A stretch of 34,853 nucleotides of DNA from Nonomuraea basaltis (GTDB lineage Bacteria; Actinomycetota; Actinomycetes; Streptosporangiales; Streptosporangiaceae): contig NZ_VCJS01000130.1 of the NCBI RefSeq assembly GCF_005893125.1, positions 1-34,853 on the forward strand. The letters run 5' to 3'. Made by a program: the position numbers and the translations under genes. Below, piece after piece: positions 14,594-21,799 of the stretch. A model generated the notes under the pieces. It saw nothing but the letters and a program-made list of their open reading frames with translations, was not told the origin of the DNA and did no database searches. The stretch's first letter is position 1. Every line of letters begins with the position of its first letter.

Positions 14594-16072
14594 CTACACG
14601 CCCTGGGCCGGATGGAACAGGCGGTCGGGGTCGTAGGCGGTCTTCACCTCGGCCAGACGGGCAGCGTTGGGCCCGTAGTACGCGGTGCGCCAGTCCGTCA
14701 GGGCGGGGTCGGTGTAGTTCACGTACGCGTGGTTGCCGAAATATGGTGACATGTCGTTGCGCACTCGCTGGATCCAGTCGCGGCCTGCGCCTGCGAGGCT
14801 CTGCGCGCCCGTCGCGGGGCGCTGTCCGTACTGCACGCCGTAGAGCGCGGCCCGGTGCGGGAACGCCGTGGCCGTCGGGCCGACCTGCCCGATCGCGCCA
14901 CCCATGGCCTCCAGCAGCACCCAGTGCCGTCCCCTGCGCTCCACCGCGTCCACCAGCGTGCGCACACCGTCCGGTGGCAGCTGCTGGTAGGCCATGTGGG
15001 ACGTGGCCGCGAACGCCTCCCCGTACACGCACCGGGGCCGAGCCGGGGGGATCGACAAGCAGCCCGAGATGGTGATCATCGCGTCACGGTAGGGCACAGT
15101 GCGCACCATGCGGTACGAGGGCCGGCCCATCTGCCCGGTCAGCGGGGCGAGCAGAGCGTCCAGCGCGCACTCCGCTCCCATGTGGGTGCCGAAGAGCAAC
15201 ACGTGGGGTCCGTCGTCGTCCCGCTTCAGATCCAGCACCGACCACAGCTCGCCGGGCATGTACGGCGCCCACGACTGCCACGCCTGCACCGCCGCGCCGG
15301 CCTCGGACCACGGCCAGCGCAGGTAGAACAGGGCGATCTCGCGTGCCTCATGGGTGCGGAAGGTGAAGGAGAGCGCGACTCCGAAGTTGCCGCCACCGCC
15401 ACCGCGACAGGCCCAGTACAGCTCCGGGTGGCGCTCGGCGTTGCAGGCCAGCAAGCGGCCGTCGGCCGTGACGATCCGCACGGACTCCAGCACGTCGCAG
15501 GTGAGCCCATACTTTCTGGACGCCGCCCCCAGCCCGCCGCCGAGGGTGAGCCCGCCGATCCCGACCGTCGGGTAGATGCCGGCGGGGATGCGCACGCCGT
15601 GCGGGGCCAGCCGGTCGTAGACGTGCATCAGCCGCGCCCCCGCCCCGACCGTGGCCCGGCCGGCCGCGTAGGCGACGCCGTTCAGCGGGGAGACGTCGAT
15701 CACCAGACCGGTGCCGGTCGACGCGCCCGCGAAGGAGTGGCCTCCCGAGCGGACGGTGAACGGGAGGCTGCCGGCCCGTACGAAGGCCAGACACGCCGAC
15801 ACGTCCTGCGGGTTGGCGCAGTAGGCGACTCCGCCCGGCCGGACGAGATCATAGGCGGAGTTGTAGACCCGGCGCGCGGCCTCGTACCCGGCGTCGCCCG
15901 GCAGCACCAGCGTGCCGGCGAGCCGCCGCCGCAGCCTGTCCCAGCCCGGCGGCGTGCCGGCGGTCCCCGTTCGTCCCGGGGCGCCGAGCCGCTCCAGCGG
16001 CCCCTGCCGCTGCGATGCGGTCAGGGCCGGCGCCGCGAGCGCGGCGATACGCAGGAAATCACGGCGATTCAT
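14594..16072 (-). CDS. Exported FAD-binding oxidoreductase with BBE domain
   Basis: This 492-residue berberine-bridge/6-hydroxynicotine-oxidase-type protein starts with a twin-arginine-like signal (MNRRDFLRIAALAAPALTAS), so export as a folded flavoprotein is likely. The FAD domain shows RSGGHSFAG (His112, the usual 8-alpha-histidyl FAD ligand) and VTADGRLLACNAERHPELYWACRGGGGGNFG. The second covalent ligand of berberine-bridge enzymes, a Cys in the CPTVGVGG motif, is Tyr167 here (IYPTVGIGG), so FAD should be bound through His only. The C-terminal BBE motif YVNYTDPAL...AYYGPNAARLAEVKTAYDPDRLF is intact. Start 16072 is chosen for the signal peptide. It overlaps the end of the integrase remnant, so its promoter may lie inside that debris. 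It would oxidise an alcohol, amine or sugar-like substrate with O2. Confidence 0.9.
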   Translation of the reverse strand: MNRRDFLRIAALAAPALTASQRQGPLERLGAPGRTGTAGTPPGWDRLRRRLAGTLVLPGDAGYEAARRVYNSAYDLVRPGGVAYCANPQDVSACLAFVRAGSLPFTVRSGGHSFAGASTGTGLVIDVSPLNGVAYAAGRATVGAGARLMHVYDRLAPHGVRIPAGIYPTVGIGGLTLGGGLGAASRKYGLTCDVLESVRIVTADGRLLACNAERHPELYWACRGGGGGNFGVALSFTFRTHEAREIALFYLRWPWSEAGAAVQAWQSWAPYMPGELWSVLDLKRDDDGPHVLLFGTHMGAECALDALLAPLTGQMGRPSYRMVRTVPYRDAMITISGCLSIPPARPRCVYGEAFAATSHMAYQQLPPDGVRTLVDAVERRGRHWVLLEAMGGAIGQVGPTATAFPHRAALYGVQYGQRPATGAQSLAGAGRDWIQRVRNDMSPYFGNHAYVNYTDPALTDWRTAYYGPNAARLAEVKTAYDPDRLFHPAQGV

Positions 16073-16463
16073 CACGCCCTGCCGGCCAATCTGGTCGCCT
16101 TCCACAACGCCGCCAGACCTCGCAATCGTCCAGAGCATCGGCCTGCGCCTCGTGCCAGTTCTTGCCCCGGCCCCGTAGACCCCACAGGAACGAGAAGAAC
16201 AGGCGATAGTCCTTGGCGCAGGCCACGCGCGTGGCCCACCGCCGTTCGCGGTCGTCGATGTCCTGCCACGCCTGCAGTAGCGGCACCCGGCCACTCGGGA
16301 TCACAGCTTCGCGAGAAGTCCAGTACAGATGCCATTGATCGCCGTCACAGCGACCCTCGGGTGTATCAAGAGCCACTTCCGCACCGTAGACCCGTATCCC
16401 GCAACACGCCCCGACTTTCCGAGGAAAGGTGCTCCGCCGGCATCCGGTGGCTCTGGCCGGCAT
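16059..16463 (-). pseudogene. Truncated tyrosine recombinase/integrase N-terminus
   Basis: The minus-strand frame contains PLLQAWQDIDDRERRWATR, then CAKDYRLFFSFLWGLRGRGKNWHEAQADALDDCEVWRR. This is the pattern of the SAM-like core-binding domain of tyrosine integrases (tY..dl..F..FL...G..w.ea...d...y..Wr). The frame stops soon after, at 16059, with no catalytic R..HxxR..Y domain, and its last 14 bp overlap the start of the oxidase gene. It is probably a fragment left by a mobile element, possibly linked with the DUF2637 gene 1.6 kb away. No att repeats could be fixed by eye. Confidence 0.55.
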
Positions 16464-16603
16464 GGCCAGGCATCACGTCTCAGCTCCGCGCCGTCGGCAG
16501 ACAGCCACCCCAGGCCGGCATCGAGTCCCTCCCAAGGACGTCGCTTACGAACGTTTCCGGGACGACTTGTGCCGACGAGGCGATCTGTTGGTGGGTGGAG
16601 ACT

Positions 16604-17161
16604 ATGGGCATGGAGTTCTTCTGCTACCACCGTGACCGGCCCGGCTCTGTAGGGCTGCGCGACGAACTGCTGGAAGAGCATTGGTCCTATATGGACCGGT
16701 ACGCGAAGGAGATGATCGCCCGGGGCCCGACCCTCGCCGGCGACGGCGACACGCCCACCGGCAGCGTGCACATCGTCGACCTACCCGATCCCGTCGCAGC
16801 CCGCGGGTTCGCCTTCGACGAGCCGAACTACCAGGCCGGCGTGTACCGGGACGTGCTGCTGCGACGGTGGCGCAACACGCTGGAGCGCACGATGTGGGAT
16901 TTCCCCGGCGGCCGGACCGGTGGCAACCGGTACCTGGTGCTCGGCTTCGGCACGGGGCAGGCCGCCGACCTCGCCGTGCCGCCCGACCGGGACGAGCTGA
17001 TCGCCTACGGGCCGCTGCTGTCCGACAGTGGCACCACCTGGCTGGGCACGGCGGCGCTGGTCCGGGCGCCGGACCTGGACACGGCACGCGCCATCCTGAC
17101 CCCGGACCGGTACGCCGACATCGAGGTGCACAACTGGCAGTTCGGCGGGCGGTCGTCGTGA
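16604..17161 (+). CDS. Double YCII-domain protein
   Basis: This 185-residue protein has two tandem dimeric-alpha/beta-barrel halves of the YCII/YciI type. The first half (about 1-95) shows MEFFCYHRDRPGSVGLRDELLEEH..Y...., then GPTLAGDGDTPTGSVHIVDLPDPVAARGFAFDEPNYQAGVYRDV. The second (about 105-183) repeats the order: YLVLGFG, IAYGPLLSDSGTTWLGTAALVRAPDLDTARAIL, then YADIEVHNW. In single-domain YciI a His-Asp pair is proposed to be catalytic; here H32 with D84-type residues are present in the first half and are poorly matched in the second. The start at 16604 is set by GGTGGAG. The function of the duplicated form is unknown. It precedes the trp attenuator but is probably a separate unit. Confidence 0.8.
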   Translation: MGMEFFCYHRDRPGSVGLRDELLEEHWSYMDRYAKEMIARGPTLAGDGDTPTGSVHIVDLPDPVAARGFAFDEPNYQAGVYRDVLLRRWRNTLERTMWDFPGGRTGGNRYLVLGFGTGQAADLAVPPDRDELIAYGPLLSDSGTTWLGTAALVRAPDLDTARAILTPDRYADIEVHNWQFGGRSS

Positions 17162-17205
17162 CCCGAGGACGTCCAGGTAGTGATGGTGGTACATGACGCT
17201 GACGT

Positions 17206-17293
17206 TATGATGTTCCTATGCATCTTTCGTCGTGTCTGAGCTGGTGGCGCTCCTTGTAGGAGCGGCCACCTCTCATGCATGAACCGGGCCGTT
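17206..17293 (+). promoter_or_regulatory. Tryptophan attenuator: promoter -10, pause and antiterminator pairings
   Basis: A -10 box TATGAT (17206-17211) lies six bases before the leader ATG, so the transcript may be leaderless; no good -35 was found. Hairpin 1:2 is GTGGCGCTCC (17244-17253) with GGAGC-G-GCCAC (17259-17269), one bulged base, and its 5' arm overlaps the Trp codons. The antiterminator 2:3 is AGCGGCC (17261-17267) with GGCCGTT (17287-17293). Stalling on Trp codons would free strand 2 and block the terminator 3:4. This is ribosome-mediated attenuation of the downstream trpS. Confidence 0.85.
17218..17259 (+). CDS. trpS leader peptide (MHLSSCLSWWRSL)
   Basis: This 13-codon open frame, ATG to TAG, has two adjacent Trp codons (TGG TGG at 17242-17247) just before its end. 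It has no independent function; its translation rate senses charged tRNA-Trp and sets the fold of the attenuator. Two consecutive Trp codons in 13, placed in the 5' arm of hairpin 1:2 and upstream of a trpS gene, are very unlikely by chance. Confidence 0.88.
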   Translation: MHLSSCLSWWRSL

Positions 17294-17311
17294 CGGACGG
17301 ACGGCCCTTTT
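17286..17311 (+). terminator. Attenuator terminator upstream of trpS
   Basis: GGGCCGT (17286-17292) pairs perfectly with ACGGCCC (17301-17307) around an 8-nt loop, followed by TTTT. This is strand 3:4 of the attenuator and ends 62 bp before the trpS start codon. Confidence 0.85.
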
Positions 17312-17373
17312 GTGTTCCCTGGATCAGGAGTCGTGTCGTCCTGACGGCGATACCGACCCACCAGGAGACACTC

Positions 17374-18486
17374 ATGAACAACACTCTCCAGGCTGCGGGC
17401 CCCGACGCCCTCGCCTCCGCTTCCTCCACCGGCACACTTGGTATGTCCGCCGCCCAGGCCAGCAGTGCGGTGCTGGAAAAGCTGATCATCGAGGATCCCG
17501 GGCGATTCCGGGTACTGACCGGCGACCGCCCCACCGGACGGCTACACCTGGGCCACTACTTCGGCACTCTCCACAATCGTGTACGTCTCCAGAACCTCGG
17601 CGTGGAGATGTTCGTGATCATCGCGGATTACCAGGTGCTGACCGACCGCGATGTAGCGGACAACCTGTCCGGGTACGTCGAGGAGCTGGTACTGGACTAC
17701 CTCGCCATTGGCGTGGACCCGGCACGCAGCACGATCTTCGCTCACAGTGCGGTTCCCGCCCTCAACCAGTTGCTGCTGCCCTTCCTCAGCCTCGTTTCGG
17801 TTGCAGAGCTCAGCCGCAATCCCACAGTCAAGGATGAGATCGCCCACTCGCGGCAGTCCTCCGTCAGTGGCCTGATGTTCACCTACCCCGCCCATCAGGC
17901 GGCCGACATCCTCTTCTGCAAGGCCAACCTGGTGCCGGTCGGTCAGGACCAGCTCCCTCACCTTGAACTCACCCGGACCATCGCCCGCCGTTTCAACGAC
18001 CGCTACGGCGCCGGAACCGCTGTGTTTCCTCAGCCCGGTGCCCTCCTGTCGAATGCACCGCTGCTGCTCGGCCCAGATGGCACCAAGATGAGCAAGAGTC
18101 GGGGCAATGCCATCACCCTGGCCGCCGGCGCAGACGAGACCGCTCGGCTGATCAAGGGTGCCAAGACCGACTCCGAGCGCCACATCGTCTATGACCCGGC
18201 CACTCGCCCCGAGGTGTCTTCTCTCCTCCTGCTGGCAGCTCTCTGCCAGAATCGAACTCCCCAGCAGATTGCCGCCGAGATCGGCTCCGCGGGAGCCGCC
18301 GCACTGAAGAGGACCGTGACCGATGCGGTCAACGAGTATCTGGCTCCGATCCGGGCCCGCCGTACCCGGTACGCGCAGGACCGCGCCTATCTGCGCCAAA
18401 TCCTGCGCGAGGGCAACGACCGAGCCAGAGCTGTGGCTGATACCACCCTCGCCGAGGTGCGTGTCGCCATGAACAGCTACTACTGA
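17374..18486 (+). CDS. trpS: Tryptophanyl-tRNA synthetase, auxiliary inducible type
   Basis: This 370-residue class Ic synthetase charges tRNA-Trp with tryptophan using ATP. It has a roughly 45-residue N-terminal extension, then RVLTGDRPTGRLHLGHYFGTL with the HIGH-type HLGH at 58-61. The tryptophan-pocket region includes AELSRNPTVKDEI and YPAHQAADILFCKANLVPVGQDQ, and the ATP loop is GPDGTKMSKSRGNAI (KMSKS). The ATG at 17374 follows GGAG. The complete Trp attenuator upstream makes it inducible by tryptophan starvation. In Streptomyces coelicolor a second, indolmycin-resistant TrpRS is reported to be controlled in this way, so this copy is probably also an auxiliary, resistance-type enzyme; resistance itself is inferred from the control, not from residues. 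A 15-bp stem hairpin follows the gene. Confidence 0.92.
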   Translation: MNNTLQAAGPDALASASSTGTLGMSAAQASSAVLEKLIIEDPGRFRVLTGDRPTGRLHLGHYFGTLHNRVRLQNLGVEMFVIIADYQVLTDRDVADNLSGYVEELVLDYLAIGVDPARSTIFAHSAVPALNQLLLPFLSLVSVAELSRNPTVKDEIAHSRQSSVSGLMFTYPAHQAADILFCKANLVPVGQDQLPHLELTRTIARRFNDRYGAGTAVFPQPGALLSNAPLLLGPDGTKMSKSRGNAITLAAGADETARLIKGAKTDSERHIVYDPATRPEVSSLLLLAALCQNRTPQQIAAEIGSAGAAALKRTVTDAVNEYLAPIRARRTRYAQDRAYLRQILREGNDRARAVADTTLAEVRVAMNSYY

Positions 18487-18492
18487 CACCCA

Positions 18493-18541
18493 GGCAGTGA
18501 GACACCGCCACGCTCTTTACGCCGATCGGTGTCTCACTGCC
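18493..18541. terminator. Long perfect hairpin between trpS and the TetR gene
   Basis: GGCAGTGAGACACCG (18493-18507) and CGGTGTCTCACTGCC (18527-18541) form a perfect 15-bp stem with a 19-nt loop. It lies in the 133-bp convergent gap, 6 bp after the trpS stop, and could end transcripts from both sides. There is no U-tract on either side. Confidence 0.75.
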
Positions 18542-18619
18542 CGAGTTCTTACCACTCGTCGGCCGCGGGATCGCGAAGCGGGCGCAGGCCGCCGGGCACG
18601 GGGCCGGGCTCGTTCACCT

Positions 18620-19264
18620 TCAGGAGCGAGGCCGACTCGTATCGGCGCCGTAGCGTAGTCCGTCGATGAGGAGCGCGACCATGCGTTGGCTGTACGCGAC
18701 TCCCTCGTCCGCCACCGGGTGGCACAGATTGGCGACGGCGTACAGGAGGTCCTTGGGGGTGATGTCGGCACGAATCTCGCCACTCGCTGTCGCGGCTTCG
18801 AGCAGTGACCCGAGGGTGGGTGCGAGTCGCTGCATGAAGTAGCCGGGCAGGGCGTCGAACGCCGGATCGCCCGAGTGAAGGGCTGTAGCGAGTCCTCGTT
18901 TGGTCGCGAGGAACTCGGTGTACCGGTGGAGCCACTTCGCGAGTGCCGCTCCTGGCTCGTGCGCTGCGATCAGCGCCGGGGCCGCGTCGGCGCAGGCATC
19001 CACCTCGCGCTGAAACACGGCCTTGACCAGGTCTGAGCGCTGCGGGAAGTGCCGATACAGCGTTCCCACCCCGACGCCGGCCAGATCAGCGATCTCCTTC
19101 GCGGGCGCGTCCACGCCTGACGTGCCGAAGACAGCCTTCGCTGCTTCGAGCAAGGAGTCGATGTTGCGTTGCGCGTCGGCGCGCAGCCGACGCGGCGCGC
19201 GTTCGAGTGCGCCCGGACCCGCAGAGCCGGTCCAGCCGACTCCGGTCGGCGCCGCCTTCTCCAT
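18620..19264 (-). CDS. TetR-family regulator of the adjacent aldo-keto reductase
   Basis: This 214-residue TetR protein, starting at 19264 with a GGAG site, carries the HTH RRLRADAQRNIDSLLEAAKAVFGTSGVDAPAKEIADLAGVGVGTLYRHFPQRSDLV split over about residues 25-82; the recognition helix GVGVGTLYRHFPQR is of the standard TetR_N type. The C-terminal domain (about 95-205) is typical of the SACE_7040/TetR_C_49-like regulators often found beside reductases. It diverges from the aldo-keto reductase across 131 bp that contain two matching palindromes, so it very probably represses both genes. The inducing ligand is unknown. Confidence 0.9.
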   Translation of the reverse strand: MEKAAPTGVGWTGSAGPGALERAPRRLRADAQRNIDSLLEAAKAVFGTSGVDAPAKEIADLAGVGVGTLYRHFPQRSDLVKAVFQREVDACADAAPALIAAHEPGAALAKWLHRYTEFLATKRGLATALHSGDPAFDALPGYFMQRLAPTLGSLLEAATASGEIRADITPKDLLYAVANLCHPVADEGVAYSQRMVALLIDGLRYGADTSRPRS

Positions 19265-19280
19265 CACGACACTCCTTCGC

Positions 19281-19326
19281 TTGCTAACCGGAAAGCCTTT
19301 CCGTATAGTTCCGGAAAGACGTTCCG
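19281..19326 (+). promoter_or_regulatory. Promoter with two TetR operators for the aldo-keto reductase
   Basis: -35 TTGCTA (19281-19286), 17-bp spacer, -10 TATAGT (19304-19309). Operator 1, CGGAAAGCCTTTCCG (19289-19303), is a 15-bp palindrome filling the spacer. Operator 2, CGGAAAGACGTTCCG (19312-19326), covers the likely start point. They share both outer half-sites and lie 23 bp centre to centre. This is a clear steric-repression layout for the divergent TetR. Confidence 0.85.
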
Positions 19327-19395
19327 CTTTTGGTCCAGGGTACGGCATGCAAGAGCGCCGACCACGCCTCGACCACAAACTTCAGGAGAAACCGT

Positions 19396-20448
19396 ATGCA
19401 GTACCGCAGCCTCGGCCGGACCGGCATCAAGGTCAGCCCCTACGCGCTCGGCGCCATGATGTTCGGGGCCGTCGGCAACCCGGACCACGACGACTCGATC
19501 AAGATCATCCACAAGGCCCTGGACGCGGGGATCAACTTCATCGACACCGCCGACATGTACTCCCATGGCGAGTCCGAAGAGATCGTGGGCAAGGCCCTCA
19601 AAGGGCGCCGCGACGACGTCGTGCTCGCCACCAAGGCCCGGTTCCCCGTGGACTACGACCCCAGCGGCGCCACCCCGGTCCTGCCCAACCGGTCGGGCGC
19701 CTCACGCCTCTGGCTGATCCGCGCCCTGGACGGCTCGCTGCGCCGCCTGGGCACCGACTACGTCGACCTGTTCCAGATTCACCAGCCCGACCCCGACACC
19801 GACATCGAGGAGACCCTCTCGGTGCTCACCGACCTCGTGCGTGCCGGCAAGGTCCGGGCCATCGGCACCTCCTCCCTGCCCGCCTCGGACATCGTCCGCT
19901 CCCACTGGGTCGCCGAGCGGCGCGGCCTGACCCGGCTGCGCACCGAGCAGCCTCCGTACTCGATCCTCAACCGCGGCATCGAGCGCGAGGTCCTCCCCGT
20001 AGTCCAGGAGTACGGCATGGGCACCCTGGTCTGGAGCCCGCTCGCCGGCGGCCTGCTCACCGGCCGCTACCGCAAGAACCAGCAGAACACCACACACCGG
20101 TCCCAGTTCGGCTTCCGGCACCTGAGCGACGGGCGCCGCCTGGACGCCGTCGAGCAGCTCATCCCGCTCGCCCAGGACGCCGGGATCCCGCTGACCCACC
20201 TGGCCATGGCCTTCGCGATCGCCCACCCCGGCGTCACGTCCGCGATCATCGGGCCGCGCACCATGGAGCACCTTGACGGCCTCCTCGCCGGCCTCGACGT
20301 CACGCTCACCGACGAGATCCTCGACCGGATCGACGAGATCGTGCCACCCGGCACCGATATCGGCACGCTCGACATGGCCTACAACCCACCCGCCATCGAG
20401 CACGCGCGCCTGCGCCGCCGGCCCGTCGACGAACGCGCCGCCGCCTGA
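19396..20448 (+). CDS. Aldo-keto reductase
   Basis: This 350-residue NADPH-dependent (beta/alpha)8-barrel reductase of aldehydes or ketones has its catalytic tetrad readable: D50 and Y55 in INFIDTADMYSHGESE, Lys in VVLATKARF (about residue 80), and His in LFQIHQPDPDT (about 133). The NADPH-binding end is present as LAMAFAIAHPGVTSAIIGPRTMEHLDG. Length and order match the AKR11/AKR12-like general stress group (YajO/IolS-like). ATG 19396 follows AGGAG. Transcription starts from the TetR-controlled promoter just upstream. The substrate is unknown; the regulator pairing suggests response to a reactive carbonyl or xenobiotic. Confidence 0.93.
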   Translation: MQYRSLGRTGIKVSPYALGAMMFGAVGNPDHDDSIKIIHKALDAGINFIDTADMYSHGESEEIVGKALKGRRDDVVLATKARFPVDYDPSGATPVLPNRSGASRLWLIRALDGSLRRLGTDYVDLFQIHQPDPDTDIEETLSVLTDLVRAGKVRAIGTSSLPASDIVRSHWVAERRGLTRLRTEQPPYSILNRGIEREVLPVVQEYGMGTLVWSPLAGGLLTGRYRKNQQNTTHRSQFGFRHLSDGRRLDAVEQLIPLAQDAGIPLTHLAMAFAIAHPGVTSAIIGPRTMEHLDGLLAGLDVTLTDEILDRIDEIVPPGTDIGTLDMAYNPPAIEHARLRRRPVDERAAA

Positions 20449-20499
20449 CCGCATCCCCGCATCGCTCCCGCACGGCGGGCGCACCCGCAGCGCCCGCCG

Positions 20500-20641
20500 G
20501 CTCCCGGCCCCTGACGAACTGGTTCGAGACGCGCGCGGCTACGAGTCGCAGTTCGCGACCAACCATCTCGGCCACTTCCAGCTGACTCTGGCCCTGCTGC
20601 CCGCACTGCGCGCCGCCCACGGTGCCCGAGTCGTCTCCCCA
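20500..20641 (+). pseudogene. Fragment of a short-chain dehydrogenase (SDR)
   Basis: The plus-strand frame reads ELVRDARGYESQFATNHLGHF, then QLTLALLPALRAAHGARVVS. This is the middle of a retinol-dehydrogenase-like SDR (the NHLGHF block before the catalytic Ser). There is no Rossmann N-terminus before it and no YxxxK after it; the frame runs straight into the promoter of the next gene. It is a relic, with no start codon of its own. Confidence 0.65.
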
Positions 20642-20642
20642 T

Positions 20643-20679
20643 TTGTGCTTTATGTCCGTTTTCTGACTAGGCTGCTCCT
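20643..20679 (+). promoter_or_regulatory. Candidate leaderless promoter of the ABM-domain gene
   Basis: An AT-rich patch holds TTGTGC (20643-20648) and the actinobacterial -10 TAGGCT (20668-20673), six bases before the ATG at 20680. No ribosome site is present, so the message probably begins at the ATG. The 19-bp spacer makes the -35 assignment uncertain. Confidence 0.45.
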
Positions 20680-21645
20680 ATGAGCGCCAGTGGAAAACAC
20701 GGCTCAGATGGGGCCGGAGCCACCGTCGTGACCTCCCAGAAGGTCCTCCAGGGGCGCGAGGACGACTACAAGCGCTGGCAGGAGGGGGTGAACCGGGCCG
20801 TACGAGACTTCGACGGGTTCGAGGGCACGGAATCGTACCCGCCGGACTCCGGCGAGGGCAACGAATGGGTGGTGGTGTTCCGCTTCGCCCGTGTCGACCA
20901 GTTGAGCGCATGGCTCACGTCGGGCACGCGCCACCGGCTTCTCGATGAGGGCCGTGAGCTGTTCGAGGAGGAGCCCTCCCAGGAGGTCCTCAGCGGCGGG
21001 GTCGCGGCCCAGGAAGCCGTGACGGCAGTCGTCTCCCATGAGGTGAGGACGGGCCGGGAGCAGGACTTCCTGCGGTGGCAGCACAAGACCCTGAAGGCGC
21101 AGGAGAAGTATCCGGGCTTCATGGGTGCCGAGCTGTTCACACCGGTGGAGGGCATCCAGGACCGCTGGGTCGTCGCCTTCCGCTTCGATACCCGCGAACA
21201 CCTCGATGAGTGGATGGAGTCCGACGTCCGCAGGAAACTTCTGGACGAGGGGCGCGAATACTTCGGCAAGTACGACGTTCGCCAGATCGGATCGGCGTTC
21301 AGCGGCTGGTTCCGTTTCGGCGAAGGGGAGCAGGAGGGCATCCCGCCCAACTGGAAGCAGGCCATGTCCGTTCTCCTGGCACTCTTTCCCACCGTCATGG
21401 TGCTCAATTTGACGGTAGGCCGTGCGCTCACGGATGCCGGTGTTCCGGAGTACCTCGGTCTGTTCATCAGCAACGCGCTGAGCGTCGGGCTTCTGACCTG
21501 GGTCGTGATGCCGCTGGTGAACCGCGCCCTGGCCTTCTGGCTGTTGCCCGGCCGGGCACGATCCCGCCGCGTCCGCATGGCGGGCACGGCCCTCGTGCTG
21601 GCATGCTACGTGCTGCTCATCGTGCTCTTCGGCCTGACCACCTGA
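20680..21645 (+). CDS. Tandem ABM-domain membrane protein
   Basis: This 321-residue protein has two antibiotic-biosynthesis-monooxygenase (dimeric alpha/beta barrel) domains. Domain 1 is about 15-100 (VTSQKVLQGREDDYKRWQEGVNRAV, GFEGTESYPP, EWVVVFRFARVDQLSAWL) and domain 2 about 112-200 (VVSHEVRTGREQDFLRWQHKTLKAQ, GFMGAELFTP, RWVVAFRFDTREHLDEWM). A linker PPNWKQAMSVLL leads to about three membrane helices: 228-246, 258-280 and 297-318. This ABM-plus-membrane architecture recurs in actinobacteria but its reaction is not established; quinone or heme-like compounds are substrates of some soluble ABM proteins. Translation is probably leaderless. It appears monocistronic. Confidence 0.85.
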   Translation: MSASGKHGSDGAGATVVTSQKVLQGREDDYKRWQEGVNRAVRDFDGFEGTESYPPDSGEGNEWVVVFRFARVDQLSAWLTSGTRHRLLDEGRELFEEEPSQEVLSGGVAAQEAVTAVVSHEVRTGREQDFLRWQHKTLKAQEKYPGFMGAELFTPVEGIQDRWVVAFRFDTREHLDEWMESDVRRKLLDEGREYFGKYDVRQIGSAFSGWFRFGEGEQEGIPPNWKQAMSVLLALFPTVMVLNLTVGRALTDAGVPEYLGLFISNALSVGLLTWVVMPLVNRALAFWLLPGRARSRRVRMAGTALVLACYVLLIVLFGLTT

Positions 21646-21736
21646 ACCGACCACCAGGGCACGTGCGGTGACTCCTCACGCGACGATCAACGCGAACACG
21701 GCACGGGCAGCGCGCTGTCGTCAGGTGAGCCACAGC

Positions 21737-21763
21737 TTGCGGGGAACCCACAACATGTAGGCT
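21737..21763 (+). promoter_or_regulatory. Possible promoter of the molybdenum hydroxylase operon
   Basis: TTGCGG (21737-21742) and TAGGCT (21758-21763) are separated by 15 bp, a short spacer, 36 bp before the GTG start. A small hairpin GGGC-AAATC-GCCC (21781-21793) lies just before the start. No other promoter-like sequence stands out in the gap. Confidence 0.3.
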
Positions 21764-21799
21764 AGGAAAAAGGGCATAACGGGCAAATCGCCCCTAGTT

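Noticed and set aside
14855..16603. Very long plus-strand open frame running into the YCII gene
   Set aside because: The part before 16604 is antisense to the BBE oxidase and low in sense content; the ribosome site at 16592-16598 fixes the real start.
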